Assembly (NCBI GenBank): GCA_028753945.1
Contig: JAPNXP010000013.1
Span: 3,906,001-3,970,000, forward strand
DNA length: 64,000 nt
Direction: 5' to 3'
From: Hexactinellida sp. DTS-2022
Lineage: Eukaryota > Porifera > Hexactinellida
This document shows positions 48,001 through 54,817 of this stretch, one piece after another. A model generated the notes under the pieces. It did not search any database and was not told the DNA's origin. It saw only the letters and a list, made by a program, of their open reading frames with translations. Each line of letters begins with the position of its first letter. Positions within the stretch are counted from its first letter, which is position 1. Made by a program: the position numbers and the translations under genes.

Positions 48001-51000
48001 AATTCAAATATTATAGTGAAATTCAATTTAAATTAATAATAATTGCAAATAATTGGACTAAATTTATTTTGCTGTACATAATAATAATGGTGTTATATTA
48101 CTTATTTATTAATTGAATATTTATACTAATTAGCTAAATTCATTAATCTCAGAGATGATACAAGATAGAAACAAACTTTCAATTTATCAATTGGTCCTTA
48201 TGCCACGTAGCACCTATACAAGTGGGTGTTGACACCTTGAGGTGATGATGACATCGTATAAAAAATGTATTTTTACAATTTTGTTAATTAAATAATTCGC
48301 ATGGGTTAGTTGGAGTTGGGTGAATACCCAACAAGCACTTTAAAATGCTGAGTCATCACAGATTATATTCTACTGAAACTTGAATATCTCTCAAATGAAG
48401 TGAGCTAAATGGAAACTTCCACCACTCTAAGGGTCGTTGACTACTGAAACACCTTTTATTTATACTAATTGATGAAATCTGCTAATCCATACTAACAAAC
48501 CCTCGAATTTAATTGGCTAACATATTTTGTCACCTTCAAATGTGAATATTTCTCTTCAAAAACCAATAGATCGTTGTCGCAGTACAAAATTACCCCTGTA
48601 TACAAATTTTCAGCTTTCTGGGACTCGTAGTCTTTCCAATTAATTCTGGACAAACACACAAACACACAAAACATTCCTCTTTTAATATACGAGCCCTTCG
48701 GTCTCGGTCGCTTCGCGACGGATCACTCTCTCACAAAGGTCGCTTCGCGACCTTTGTTCGTTCGTATTAGACACTACGCAAAATAATTAACGGCCGCTTC
48801 GCTGCCTTACTCTCCTCAAATATAACTCATATTAAATAAGTTAAGCCTGTGACTGGTAAATTACACGTACTCAATTCAGTATGCTGCTATTTGGGACCCC
48901 AGTATGTCAAGTAATTAATTAATTCATTCATGTTATTTACTAACCCAGGATTTTAACAGCATAGTAGTAAATTGTTTGTAAATAGTTGAATTACTTTGAT
49001 AGTAATATTATGCTTATGTGATTGACGTAAATACATCACGAATAGAAATAAACTGATGGAAGCCAAACTGGATTAATCAAGTATGCAATTTCGGAAATAA
49101 TGTAGGTGAGATTAAATCATCAAACCTCAATATGTGCAATGACGCAGCAATTGTAGGTTACATTTTTGTTATTGCCTGGCTCAGATTAAATGCGAAAATT
49201 ATAAAAATTTCTAGAGACATGCAACACATTCTGTTTTATAACGTGACAAAATTGTTTGACTATTGAATCAAAAATGTAAGAGCTGAATCCAAATTAGTTC
49301 GTACGTGACGTCACAATCCCATAAATCGGTATACGTGTGTCTCATTGTATGTTGTGTTATCATCTAAAATTGTGAGCGAATCGAGTAAAAACTGAAAGAG
49401 TTACTCCCAAATATGTGCCTTTATGACGTCATAATCCCGTTATTTCGCTTAGAAAACCAATAGATCGTTGTCGCAGTACAAAATTACCCCTGCATCCCAA
49501 TTTTCTGCTTTCTGGGACTCGTAGTCTTTCCAATTAATTCTGGACAAACACACACACACACACACACACAACAATTGCGCTTTTAATATAGAGATAGATA
49601 GATAGATAGTTAGATAGATAGATGTAATCTTTCCAGAAATTTCCATAGAAACAAATTTTTTGGAAATTTTATAACACTAGTATAGAGTAATAATTACAAT
49701 ATATGAGTATGTATATTTGATTACGTCATTGCGGTTAAATCCCGTGAGAAATCATCACCAAAAGTGTTCTAGATGTTTCCAGTCTATTTGAAAATTTAAG
49801 TCTAATAGATTCCATGACTATAGGTGATTATATTTACGAGCAATTAGAAAGTAAACACTGGCCTGGAAATGAAATGAGCAAATACTTGACTTACCTTATT
49901 ATAGAAAATTAACGCGCCATGAAATTAACGCAAATTGGAGCAATTCGCGTTAATGTCATGGCGCGTTAATTTCCGGAAATAAGGTATACCCCAGAGTATA
50001 TAATGTCCTAGTCTAATTATACTCCTGGGTATATTATGTCCTAGCCTAATTATACTCCCGGATATATTCTGTCCTAGTCTAATGACCCAGGCCTTCATCT
50101 GGGACCCCCAGGGGTGCGTGATTTTAAGGAAAATTCTGGAAGGGTGCGTGAAATTGGAATTAATTTGGGTGCGCATTGCGCACCCAGAGTATTTCTAATA
50201 CTATTTTTGGTCTTTTTGGTAAATGTACAATTTTTGGCAAATTTGGGTGCGCGATTGAAAAATCAACATCTCCTAGGGTGCGCGGATCTCTTAGGGCAAG
50301 ATGAATGCCTGTAATGACCTTATTATAGGAAATTAACGCGGCATGAAATTAATACGACGGAAATTAACGCGTAACGCGAATTGGAGCAATTCGCGTTAAT
50401 TTCATGGCGCGTTAATTTCCTATAATAAGGTATCTAGCCGTATAATATAGTAGGCCTTGGGTGATGTTAGTTTCGGCTATCCAGGATAGAAAGTAGGAGT
50501 ACACAAGCACACAAGTAATCAATTACAGTGGAGTTTGCTGATTAGCAACTCCCCTATTAGCAATATTGCTTTATTAGAAACCGATTTTCATATCCAAAAG
50601 CGTGATAACCTGTTAATTCATCTCTCTATTAGCAACTTCGCCCATTAGCAACCATATTTAGTGCCAAACAAGGGTTGCTATTAAGCGAACTCCACTGAAC
50701 TCAAAAAAGGATTAAGTTACTGTATAACATTATTACCTTGAGGGCAACAAGCCTTGAAGATCTAGGATTCAGTGCGTTGATTGTAAAAGTTTGATTTGAA
50801 AATGAAAAGAATTGCTGGAATTCCTCCCTTAGAGTGAATAGGATCGATTGCGCAATTTCCTTAGCAGGTGCTGCCTCCTGGCTCGAAATTGAAGGAGCGA
50901 AGGTCTGACTGGAGTTTAGCGAGAGAGAGCTTCCGAGTGTAGAGTCGTCGCTAGAGCAGACGGAAGAGAAGGAGTTACGTCTTGCCAGCTTTCCAGACGA

Positions 51001-53180
51001 AGCGCCTATAACCTGTGCATCTAGGATATAGTCCATCTGATCGAGGTGCGTGCCCACTAACAGGACCAGAGGCTTGTTTATGGCATCCCCTCCTCTCAAT
51101 AGCACGTGATCCACGCAGAGCTTGGATTTGATGAGAGAGAGGTTGTAGCGCAGCTGCGACAGCTGCTCCTCCATAGGGTCGGGCAGGCGGTACGCCAGCA
51201 AATAGATAGTGTTGCTGCTTGTGAAGAAATTGACGTGAGCAGGATAGAACTCTTTAGAGCCAGACATGTCCCACACACTGAATTGATCCTGTATAAAGGT
51301 AATAATCATAATACGTATAATGTTTTCATTAGAGGTTTTATAACATCTACCTAGAAAATATATTATTTCGAATTAGTAGAGGAAGTCAAAGCTACTTTGA
51401 TGAAATTAAATAAGAATTATAATAACAACTTGAATTTGATAAGTAACGTAAAGTTAGTAAGAATTCAGATACAATGCATTAAAAAAAATTACAAACTAAA
51501 ATGGGTGGCAGTAGATGGTACACAAACCTGGTAACCTGATAAAGTTATATTCTGCACGTATATGCCGTAAGTCTTTTTGTAGTTCAGGTGTTCAAAAGCT
51601 AACTCCCTCTCACTATCCACAATTCCAGAACTGTGACCGTGAGAAGCGATGTTCCTCTTCTTCATAAATCCCCGGACAAGATTACACACAAGACTGTCTA
51701 CGAGCTCTGTCTTGCCAACAGCTGGGAATCCACAGACCATAAGCTTCACGCGCTTCAGAGGGGTGGATCGCTGGATCAGCTGGTCGACCAGGATATCTCT
51801 ATGTGGATAGTTTATCTCAACTAAGGAATCTGCATACTAGTGATTGTAATTTATACACGTATTATACGTAGAATATTCTTAACACGTCGTTCAATAATTA
51901 TCCGTAAAATATAACTTAATATTACAGGACCGTAGGTGCAGGTTCGACCGGAGCCGCACCACTATACGAGCAGCTTTTCTCTAAGTGCGGCAGGTCTAAT
52001 GTGACGTCACTTCGACGCAACAGTAATAATTTGCTTACTACGAGCCTGTATTATCATACTGCACCTTCTGTTTCCAACTTTCAGGTCTGCAAGCAGCTCG
52101 GCTATCTTATTATATCCCTTATTGATAGCGACCATCTCTGGTGTGTTGCCGTGAGGGGTTCTAGGCTCCATGTTGCAGCCGTAGAGACATAGCAAACGGA
52201 CAATCTCATAGTAGTTGTATTTAGCTGCCAGGTGCAGTCCAGATATCCCATTGTTATCCTGTACGTCTAGATCTGCTTCGTGAGCATACAGAGTCTGCAG
52301 GATACTCTCATTCCCCTCTCTACATGCCTATAACAAGCTAACAGTAGTATAGCTGCATTCGCATCTGCGATCTACTATACACAGTAGATAAGGTCCAACT
52401 CCTACCTCGTGCAGTGCAGTTATCCCCTTTACATCTCTGACATTGACATCTGCTCCTTTCATGCACAGGTACTGCACTATCTCCACGTGTCCCCTCTTAC
52501 AAGCAAGCTGTAGTGCAGTGAATCCGTCAATATCGGCAGTGTCAAGAGGAGAGTCGTGCTCACATAATATTGTCACAATGTCCATATATCCCCTCACCGC
52601 AGCCACATGCAGCGCAGTCTCTCCCTCCATGCTAGTGATGCCCAGACTGGCTCCCGCGGCACACACTACCCTGACCACCTCGATATATCCGTGCCAAGTT
52701 CCTGCGTGCAGCGGTGTCTCCAGATCCTTGTCCTGCAGGTTAGGAGACGCTCCGTGCTCGCAGAGATACGCTACCACTTCTGTGTGGCCATACCGCGATG
52801 CCACGTGCAGCGGTGTCTCGCCTATGCAGCAGTTTAATACGCAGAACAAATAAATATTGTGGGTACTCACCTGCTCTGTCTTTGGCATTGACCGAGACAG
52901 CAGGATGCTGTAAAAGCCACTTTACCACATTCAAGTGCGCGTGTCTCGCTGCCCAGTAGAGCGGCGTATCTCCGTGCTTGTCTTTGATACTGAGATCGGC
53001 GTTCAACTCTCCCAAGTATTGCACAATCTCCAAGTACCCATAACCAGCTGATACGTGCAGGAGAGACTCCCCGTGTTTGTCGGTCGTGTCAGGAAATATT
53101 TCGCCCGCCTGGAAAATCTCCTTCAGGAGGTAGAGGTCGTCGTTATCGACTGCCTGGAAGGCTGTAGCGATTGCATTCAT
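17489..53180 (-). CDS. DAPK1-like: Kinase-less DAPK1-like protein (ankyrin-ROC-COR-death)
   Basis: Eight exons: 53180-52871, 52821-52406, 52327-52042, 51820-51528, 51288-50737, 34255-33745, 19844-19489, 18028-17489. All boundaries are GT...AG, all phases match, and the sum is 3264 nt (1087 residues). Order: nine ankyrin repeats (about 34-335), a ROC GTPase-like domain with P-loop GFPAVGKT (368-375), COR (about 620-900) and a death domain (976-1062). The match to animal death-associated protein kinase 1 is clear along the whole length, yet no kinase or calmodulin segment precedes it. An in-frame TAA at 53186-53184 lies two codons before the ATG with no AG between, so translation starts here. 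By family, ROC-COR binds GTP and controls assembly, and death domains recruit signalling partners in apoptosis or autophagy. Without a kinase it would act as a scaffold or regulator (inference). Confidence 0.93.
18060..18500 (+). repeat. Decayed module and hairpin in intron 7
   Basis: The hairpin at 18087-18203 has lost parts of its right arm (CATGAGAAAATACTG replaces the usual GGAACATGC). Beyond it follow the module landmarks GTCAAATCATCAT, GGTGTTAAA and GATGTCATCATCAC. More divergent than the main blocks, hence older. Confidence 0.75.
18835..18938 (+). repeat. Two worn palindrome cassettes in intron 7
   Basis: AAGGCAGTGATTTAAATACTG with CATAGTATG, and a second with CTATACTAAAGTATAG. The second copy was split by the hAT MITE at 18939 and resumes at 19303 with ATAGTCGGCACAGTAAAA. 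Confidence 0.75.
18939..19302. mobile_element. hAT-type MITE in a cassette, 364 bp
   Basis: The ends CAGGCCTTCATCT and AGATGAAGGCCTG are inverted. Flanking octamers ATAGTAGG and ATAGTCGG match at 7 of 8 bases. It is the same family as the copy at 50088-50311. It is inserted inside a palindrome cassette and is itself interrupted at 19109. Confidence 0.92.
19109..19271. mobile_element. Nested hAT-type MITE, 163 bp
   Basis: Ends CAGAGGCGTGCTGG and CCAGCACGCCCCTG; target duplication TGCGGATC at 19101-19108 and 19272-19279. The sister MITE at 50088 has the site once. Third insertion layer at this spot. Confidence 0.93.
19489..19844 (-). CDS. DAPK1-like: DAPK-like gene, exon 7 (COR, second part)
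   Basis: 356 nt; acceptor CTTTCAG|GT, donor CAA|GTAAGT. Similarity to DAPK1 runs through 'PPGLFQRLQIRL', 'IWSEGLICCRGE' and 'AIHICVRGAD'. Phase matches exon 6 and exon 8. Confidence 0.92.
19960..20440 (-). repeat. Decayed module in intron 6
   Basis: Module landmarks appear in reverse orientation (TGATGATGACATC, GAACACCCAACGTGCAC, AACACC), followed by a hairpin of which only 20283-20372 remains, then CTCCGTATACGATGCCCTGG. Divergent from the main blocks. Confidence 0.75.
20441..21074. other. Intron 6 sequence, nothing recognised
   Basis: AT-rich with an A-rich stretch near 20740-20830. No terminal repeats or credible coding sequence were seen. Confidence 0.4.
22128..22297. mobile_element. Small hAT-like MITE at the edge of a foldback element
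   Basis: 170 bp, G/C-rich with repeated TGCCCCACCT and inverse. TCTAATAG at 22120-22127 recurs at 22298-22305. The ends TAGGGGCGGCG and CGCCGCGACTG are only partly inverted. It inserted exactly at the left border of the foldback element at 22303, so it is younger. Confidence 0.8.
22303..23601. mobile_element. Foldback element, 1.3 kb, arms about 450-590 bp
   Basis: Ends TAGTGTTGTAA and TTACAACACTA. The arms (about 22305-22895 and 23070-23600) are inverted copies with small differences around a loop of about 170 bp. TTCTAA flanks it (22119-22124 before the MITE, 23602-23607). No coding capacity. It interrupts the integrase pseudogene. Confidence 0.88.
23841..23870. repeat. 30-bp perfect palindrome
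   Basis: GCCTTCCTGAGGTGG followed directly by its complement, at the point where integrase similarity ends. Confidence 0.75.
23871..24719. other. Intron 6 spacer with an R-like GC-rich fragment
   Basis: Mostly AT-rich without features. At 24418-24510 CGAGCCCTTTGGTCTCGGTC and TGCGCGGCGCGCGGCC resemble the GC-rich end of repeat R (48692-48800), so this is probably a fragment of R or a relative. Confidence 0.6.
26736..27349. mobile_element. hAT-like MITE, 614 bp, in the foldback arm
   Basis: Ends CAAGGGTGGGGTTGGT and the inverse of CCAAGGCTGG, with repeated GGTTAACCGG palindromes near both ends. GCTGAAG flanks it (26729-26735, 27350-27356), a 7-bp duplication. A further MITE is nested at 26860. 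Confidence 0.82.
26860..27044. mobile_element. Nested hAT-like MITE, 185 bp
   Basis: Ends CAGGCACGTAGCTACGG and TAGCTACGTGCCTG; the interior has opposed runs of G and C. The flanks GATTAGTG / GATTATAC agree only partly, so the duplication is uncertain. Confidence 0.72.
27923..28193. repeat. Dispersed repeat starting CATAGGCGCCAAGTTTGGG, copy 2
   Basis: Same landmarks as 16754-16932 (CGACTCC.GGGCCTGTCGG, GATCGACCAAGGGATGATAG, CATCTTTGATTATATTT) with longer G and C tracts. It lies inside the 3.1-kb foldback element, ahead of the orphan protein remnant. Confidence 0.7.
28190..29275 (+). pseudogene. Orphan repetitive-family protein (DHxEADTR type), broken
   Basis: Four pieces in changing frames: 'VWDIYILRSIKES', 'NKLPRNWTDFLRDP', then 'ALCDHGEADTRLLIHLQD' (near 28480) and 'IWVSFGTGNNFTYYHI', and finally 28886-29275 with 'LERFTVILYDKASNLQYVD', 'RVAYQSGIWCTS' and a Cys-rich end 'CACRKARW'. 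I recognise the pattern as a multi-copy uncharacterised protein seen in cnidarian and other invertebrate genomes. The EADTR and following VRAVD segments recall the acidic motifs of FEN1/PIN-like nucleases (inference). At least three frameshifts make it inactive. It is carried between the arms of a foldback element. Confidence 0.7.
31924..32574. other. Intron 6 spacer, nothing recognised
   Basis: Apparently low-copy sequence after the truncated hairpin. A short inverted motif TCCATATATGGATCCCCATA is near 32070. No gene or terminal repeats seen. Confidence 0.4.
32575..32948. repeat. 370-bp dispersed repeat, copy 1
   Basis: Matches 61889-62253 in the same orientation at high identity (TTTGTTTGTATG through GACTATTTAGGCCTATTTA). 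A piece of about 45 bp also recurs at 54180-54225. No coding capacity. Confidence 0.85.
32949..33744. other. Intron 6 end: GC palindromes and a worn cassette
   Basis: 32955-33030 has ACCGCGAAGCGGTT, GCCGCGAAGCGACC and AGCGAAGCGCGCT, like the GC-rich end of repeat R. 33545-33600 has GTGTATTCGCGAATACAC, a palindrome. 33622-33680 is a decayed AAGGCAGT...CGGCACAGTAAAA cassette. Nothing else recognised. Confidence 0.55.
33745..34255 (-). CDS. DAPK1-like: DAPK-like gene, exon 6 (COR, first part)
   Basis: 511 nt; acceptor TGTATAG|GAC, donor TATG|GTTAGT, phase 1 at its end. Contains 'GEIVFINRF' and 'LVVLDPGWLGTRIF', the COR segment that in DAPK and LRRK proteins follows ROC. It lies as a lone exon between 16.5-kb and 13.9-kb introns. 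Confidence 0.93.
34411..34757. repeat. 350-bp dispersed repeat, copy 2
   Basis: Near-identical to 3341-3692 in the same direction; here inside intron 5, about 160 bp from exon 6. Confidence 0.85.
36414..37190. mobile_element. Foldback element with arms made of 43-bp tandem repeats
   Basis: Left arm (36427-36690): about six 43-bp units of GGAATAAGACCGAAT plus GGAATAAGACCGAAAAAAAA and TCAGTACT. Right arm (36950-37135): about four to five inverted units. The middle holds four diverged 'ACACTTAGAAAGGCGAG' motifs. Outer ends share CTGAATAAGACCGA / CTGAATTAGACCGA. TTCCA(A) is repeated at both borders, and uninterrupted modules read GACGGTTCCAATTAG, so it is an insertion; the duplication length (5-7) is unclear. 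Confidence 0.85.
40560..40742 (+). repeat. Array of three palindrome cassettes
   Basis: Three near-identical AAGGCAGTGATTCCAATACT... units between the module end (CGGAGAAAAAATAAAAATAA) and the hairpin at 40745. Confidence 0.87.
40745..42682. repeat. 1.9-kb palindrome of two opposed modules
   Basis: 40745-41600 and 41825-42682 are inverted copies, each ending in a 115-bp hairpin; a spacer of about 225 bp lies between them. Arms differ by scattered substitutions and small gaps, so this is an old inverted duplication rather than an assembly echo. Confidence 0.82.
42691..43135 (-). repeat. Array of seven palindrome cassettes
   Basis: Seven copies of TGTGCCGACTATACTATAG...GGCCCAG (starts near 42692, 42746, 42814, 42871, 42945, 43006 and 43076), separated by variable T-rich or (TAA)n spacers. 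Copies differ at TATTGGAATCACTG/TTCTAATCTCACTG, so at least two variants are intermixed. Sits between a hairpin (42568-42682) and the module end CTCCGTAGACGG. Confidence 0.88.
48555..48685. repeat. Retroposon-like 3' fragment, copy 1
   Basis: AACCAATAGATCGTTGTCGC through CTGGACAAACACACAAACAC and TTTTAATATA. The same piece occurs at 49450-49622, where it ends in a (GATA)n tail, and at 24895-25000. The CA-rich and GATA tails suggest the 3' end of a SINE or LINE; no coding part is present. Confidence 0.7.
48686..49385. repeat. Repeat R, copy 2, uninterrupted
   Basis: About 700 bp in inverse orientation to 9688-15262. Starts with the GC-rich CGAGCCCTTCGGTCTCGG and GGTCGCTTCGCGACC palindromes and runs to CAATTTTAGATGATAACAC-type sequence near 49370. 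It lacks all the insertions present in copy 1 and so defines their empty sites. Flanked on both sides by retroposon-like fragments. Confidence 0.88.
49450..49622. repeat. Retroposon-like 3' fragment, copy 2, with GATA tail
   Basis: Matches 48555-48685, then (CA)n at 49549-49570, TTTTAATATAGAGA and (GATA)n to 49622. Confidence 0.75.
49892..49986. mobile_element. Fully palindromic MITE (TACCTTATTATAG ends), copy 1
   Basis: 95 bp that read almost the same on both strands, with AATTAACGCG repeated in both arms around TTGGAGCAATTCGCG. Copy 2 is at 50317-50432. Confidence 0.85.
49987..50080. repeat. Short tandem repeat, unit about 38-40 bp
   Basis: GTATATAATGTCCTAGTCTAAT and variants three times (49992, 50030 and 50069 regions), between the two palindromic MITEs. 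Confidence 0.7.
50088..50311. mobile_element. hAT-type MITE, 224 bp
   Basis: Ends CAGGCCTTCATCT and AGATGAATGCCTG; target duplication TAATGACC at 50080-50087 and 50312-50319. Same family as 18939-19302. The interior has the palindrome GGGTGCGCATTGCGCACCC. Confidence 0.94.
50317..50432. mobile_element. Fully palindromic MITE, copy 2
   Basis: 116 bp; same ends as 49892-49986 (left end one base short), with a 25-bp duplication in the left arm (AATTAATACGACGG). Its left edge overlaps the target duplication of the hAT MITE, so the hAT copy landed at its border. Confidence 0.85.
50526..50697. mobile_element. pogo/Tigger-like MITE, 172 bp
   Basis: Ends CAGTGGAGTTTGCTGATTAG and AAGCGAACTCCACTG with internal CTATTAGCAAC repeats. 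TA precedes it; the right flank is AA, so one duplication is altered. It lies in intron 5, only 39 bp from the exon 5 donor. Confidence 0.82.
50737..51288 (-). CDS. DAPK1-like: DAPK-like gene, exon 5 (rest of ROC)
   Basis: 552 nt, 184 full codons. Starts 'DQFSVWDMSGSKEFY' (the switch II-like DxxG region, here WDMSG) and includes 'LVLLVGTHLDQM', where THLD replaces the G4 NKxD motif, as in DAPK (T-H-A-D). A Ser-rich stretch of about 45 residues (near 51000-50890) is an insertion relative to the family. The donor AAG|GTAATA opens a 16.5-kb intron. Confidence 0.93.
51528..51820 (-). CDS. DAPK1-like: DAPK-like gene, exon 4 (ROC, P-loop)
   Basis: 293 nt; acceptor CCTTAG|TT, donor CAG|GTTTGT. It holds 'VKLMVCGFPAVGKTELVDSL': the Walker A motif is complete, with Gly, Lys and Thr in place. 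Intron 3 (221 bp) contains a short inverted GGTGC...GCACC motif. Confidence 0.93.
52042..52327 (-). CDS. DAPK1-like: DAPK-like gene, exon 3 (ankyrin repeats 7-9)
   Basis: 286 nt; acceptor TTATAG|GC. The donor GGCTC|GTAGTA was chosen because it is the only choice near the end of similarity that keeps phase with exon 4. The open frame reads on to a stop at 52007 if unspliced. The last repeat (HGNTPEMVAINKG) is a capping-type repeat. Confidence 0.85.
52406..52821 (-). CDS. DAPK1-like: DAPK-like gene, exon 2 (ankyrin repeats 3-6)
   Basis: 416 nt; acceptor GCATAG|GC, donor GAG|GTAGGA. Four 33-residue repeats with the TPLH/TALH and GADVN-type signatures. Intron 2 is 78 bp. Confidence 0.93.
52871..53180 (-). 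CDS. DAPK1-like: DAPK-like gene, exon 1 (ankyrin repeats 1-2)
   Basis: Start exon, 310 nt, phase 1 at its end. After the first ATG comes a helical segment and two ankyrin repeats ('DKHGESLLHVSAGYG', 'DKHGDTPLYWAARHA'). The donor is CAG|GTGAGT. The first intron is only 49 bp. Confidence 0.92.
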
Positions 53181-53186
53181 TGATTA

Positions 53187-53743
53187 CTAGTAAATTGGTA
53201 TATTATTTTACATGTTAGTGGCTAATGAGACAAAGCTATTTATATTGCACACGGTAGAGAACAATGTTAATGCCATTAAGTGGCATTGTGTTCAAGATTG
53301 AATAGAAAATAGAAAACATGTACAACTAGGTCTTAGAGTGCAATAATGAAAAATATAATTTTCGAATATTGAATGTGACAAAACTGTCAAGTATTATTAA
53401 CCATGGACGCTAGACAAAATGTATAATTAGATACTCACTAAATTCAATAAGTTGGAAAATGAATATAACTAAGTAATTAATTAATTACTGACAATTGATG
53501 AGATAAGAACGAGTAATTGATATGCAAATCTGTCATCTATACAGATCCCCATGAAACTAATTAAAATGTGAGGTTATTATTTGGAGCGGAGTAGAAGGAT
53601 TGATGTCAGGTGAATTCAAATATACAACATATTAATTAATTGTGTCTTCCTGAAATGTATATGTATTGTTTTAACAAAAATGGTCCGGGGGACAATTTTT
53701 GTAAAATATCCATGGGATTGAACAAAAATGGTCCCCCCACTAG
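53187..53743. other. Immediate upstream region of the DAPK-like gene
   Basis: No kinase exon, TATA-box pattern at a convincing distance, or other gene was recognised. AT-rich; AACAAAAATGGTCC occurs twice at 53676 and 53724. The promoter presumably lies here, but nothing specific supports a position. Confidence 0.4.
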
Positions 53744-53967
53744 CAGTGATGGATCTAGACTTTCACCTCAGGGGGGGGTTAACGAAGTCCAATTGAAGTC
53801 AGGGGGGGGGGGGGGGGGGGGTAATTTACATTTCGCTATAGTTATAGCTATACCCCCCCCCTGAGAGGGGGGTCAGAAAAAATCTCAGGGGGGTCTTTTT
53901 TCTCAAAAAATAATTTCAGGGGGGGCTAACCCCCCCCTCAGTGAGGGGGGGTATAGATGAAACCCTG
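53744..53967. mobile_element. hAT-type MITE, 224 bp
   Basis: Starts CAGTGATGGATCTAG and ends CTAT(A)GATGAAACCCTG-like; target duplication CCCACTAG at 53736-53743 and 53968-53975. Built around many CTCAGGGGGGG and CCCCCCCTGAG blocks on both strands, including a run of about 20 G. Confidence 0.9.
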
Positions 53968-54020
53968 CCCACTAGTGATTACTCAATTATTTTTTATATT
54001 ATTCATAACTAATATATATA

Positions 54021-54161
54021 CATAGGCGTAGCACGCGGTCCGGCTGGTCCATGGCCGGACCAGTTTTCATTTATTCTACTATATTATATAGGACGGTCCG
54101 GTTTGGCCGGACCACTTTAACTGTTTGGCCGGAGATTTTTCAGAGCCGTGCGACGCCCGTG
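54021..54161. mobile_element. hAT-like MITE, about 141 bp
   Basis: Ends CATAGGCGTAGCACG and CGTGCGACGCCCGTG are imperfectly inverted. Internal GGTCCGG/CCGGACC repeats. The flanks are (TA)n, so a duplication cannot be assigned. Confidence 0.7.
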
Positions 54162-54235
54162 ATATATGTATATTTAAATTTAAGAGATATAAATCTGAAA
54201 ATTTAATAGAACATGAACCTTAATGGATGGATAAG

Positions 54236-54545
54236 GAGGATGTCCATAACTAGTTTAACTACAATAATTTTTGAGATAATGAGTGTATTACCTCATAAGG
54301 AATTAAGTGCTAATTATTATATTATCTCACAAATTATTGTAGTTAGGCATATATAATGTATTATCAATTAATAGGAAGTTACCTATTTCGGATAGATCAG
54401 TACTAGCCTATAGTTTACATAAAATCGATAGTTTTTGAGTTATGGCTCATTTTAGGAAATATACATATCCATGGCAACCGAGGAATGTGTCAACATTCCA
54501 TTTATAATTTAAATATATTTCTTTTAACTAGTTATGGACATCCTC
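54236..54545. mobile_element. Inverted-repeat element, 310 bp
   Basis: Ends GAGGATGTCCATAACTAGTT and AACTAGTTATGGACATCCTC are perfect inverses. It contains GGCAACCGAGGAATGTG...ACATTCC, a motif also seen in the arms of the large palindrome at 54818, so the two may be related. Confidence 0.83.
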
Positions 54546-54817
54546 AAGTTCAAATCTTGAACATTTATAACGCGTCTAACTATGTTAAAAGCAGGCTATA
54601 TAAACACCATAATACCCACCAAAAATAGCGATGACGTAATCAAATGATGACATAGCTCAATTCTGAAGGGTGCTATGTATACCTTGATACCATGTTCCTA
54701 TATAGTTATAGAACATTTATGAGGTCTATCACTACTAGTTATTTAGATAACGATAATTAACCTATTTATCAATAGCCTTCTATTAATCCATGGTCCAGTT
54801 TCACAAAGTTGGTGCAT

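Larger units (their letters stand above)
34760..48460. repeat. Repeat block C: about ten modules with orientation switches
   Basis: Fills most of intron 5. Hairpins: 35746-35861, 37728-37842, 38495-38609, 39712-39825, 40745-40856, 42568-42682, 43877-43991, 44720-44832, 45620-45734, 47089-47201. Modules read minus until about 38160, plus to about 41600, then minus to 48460. At 38160 two module ends meet head to head (GAAAGTGTACACTTTTACTG). Two length classes are visible: about 1.2-1.47 kb, and 0.85-0.9 kb (43992-45619), which lack the middle segment with 'GTTGGGT...ACCCAAC'. Insertions: 36414-37190 and cassette arrays at 40560 and 42691. Confidence 0.87.
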
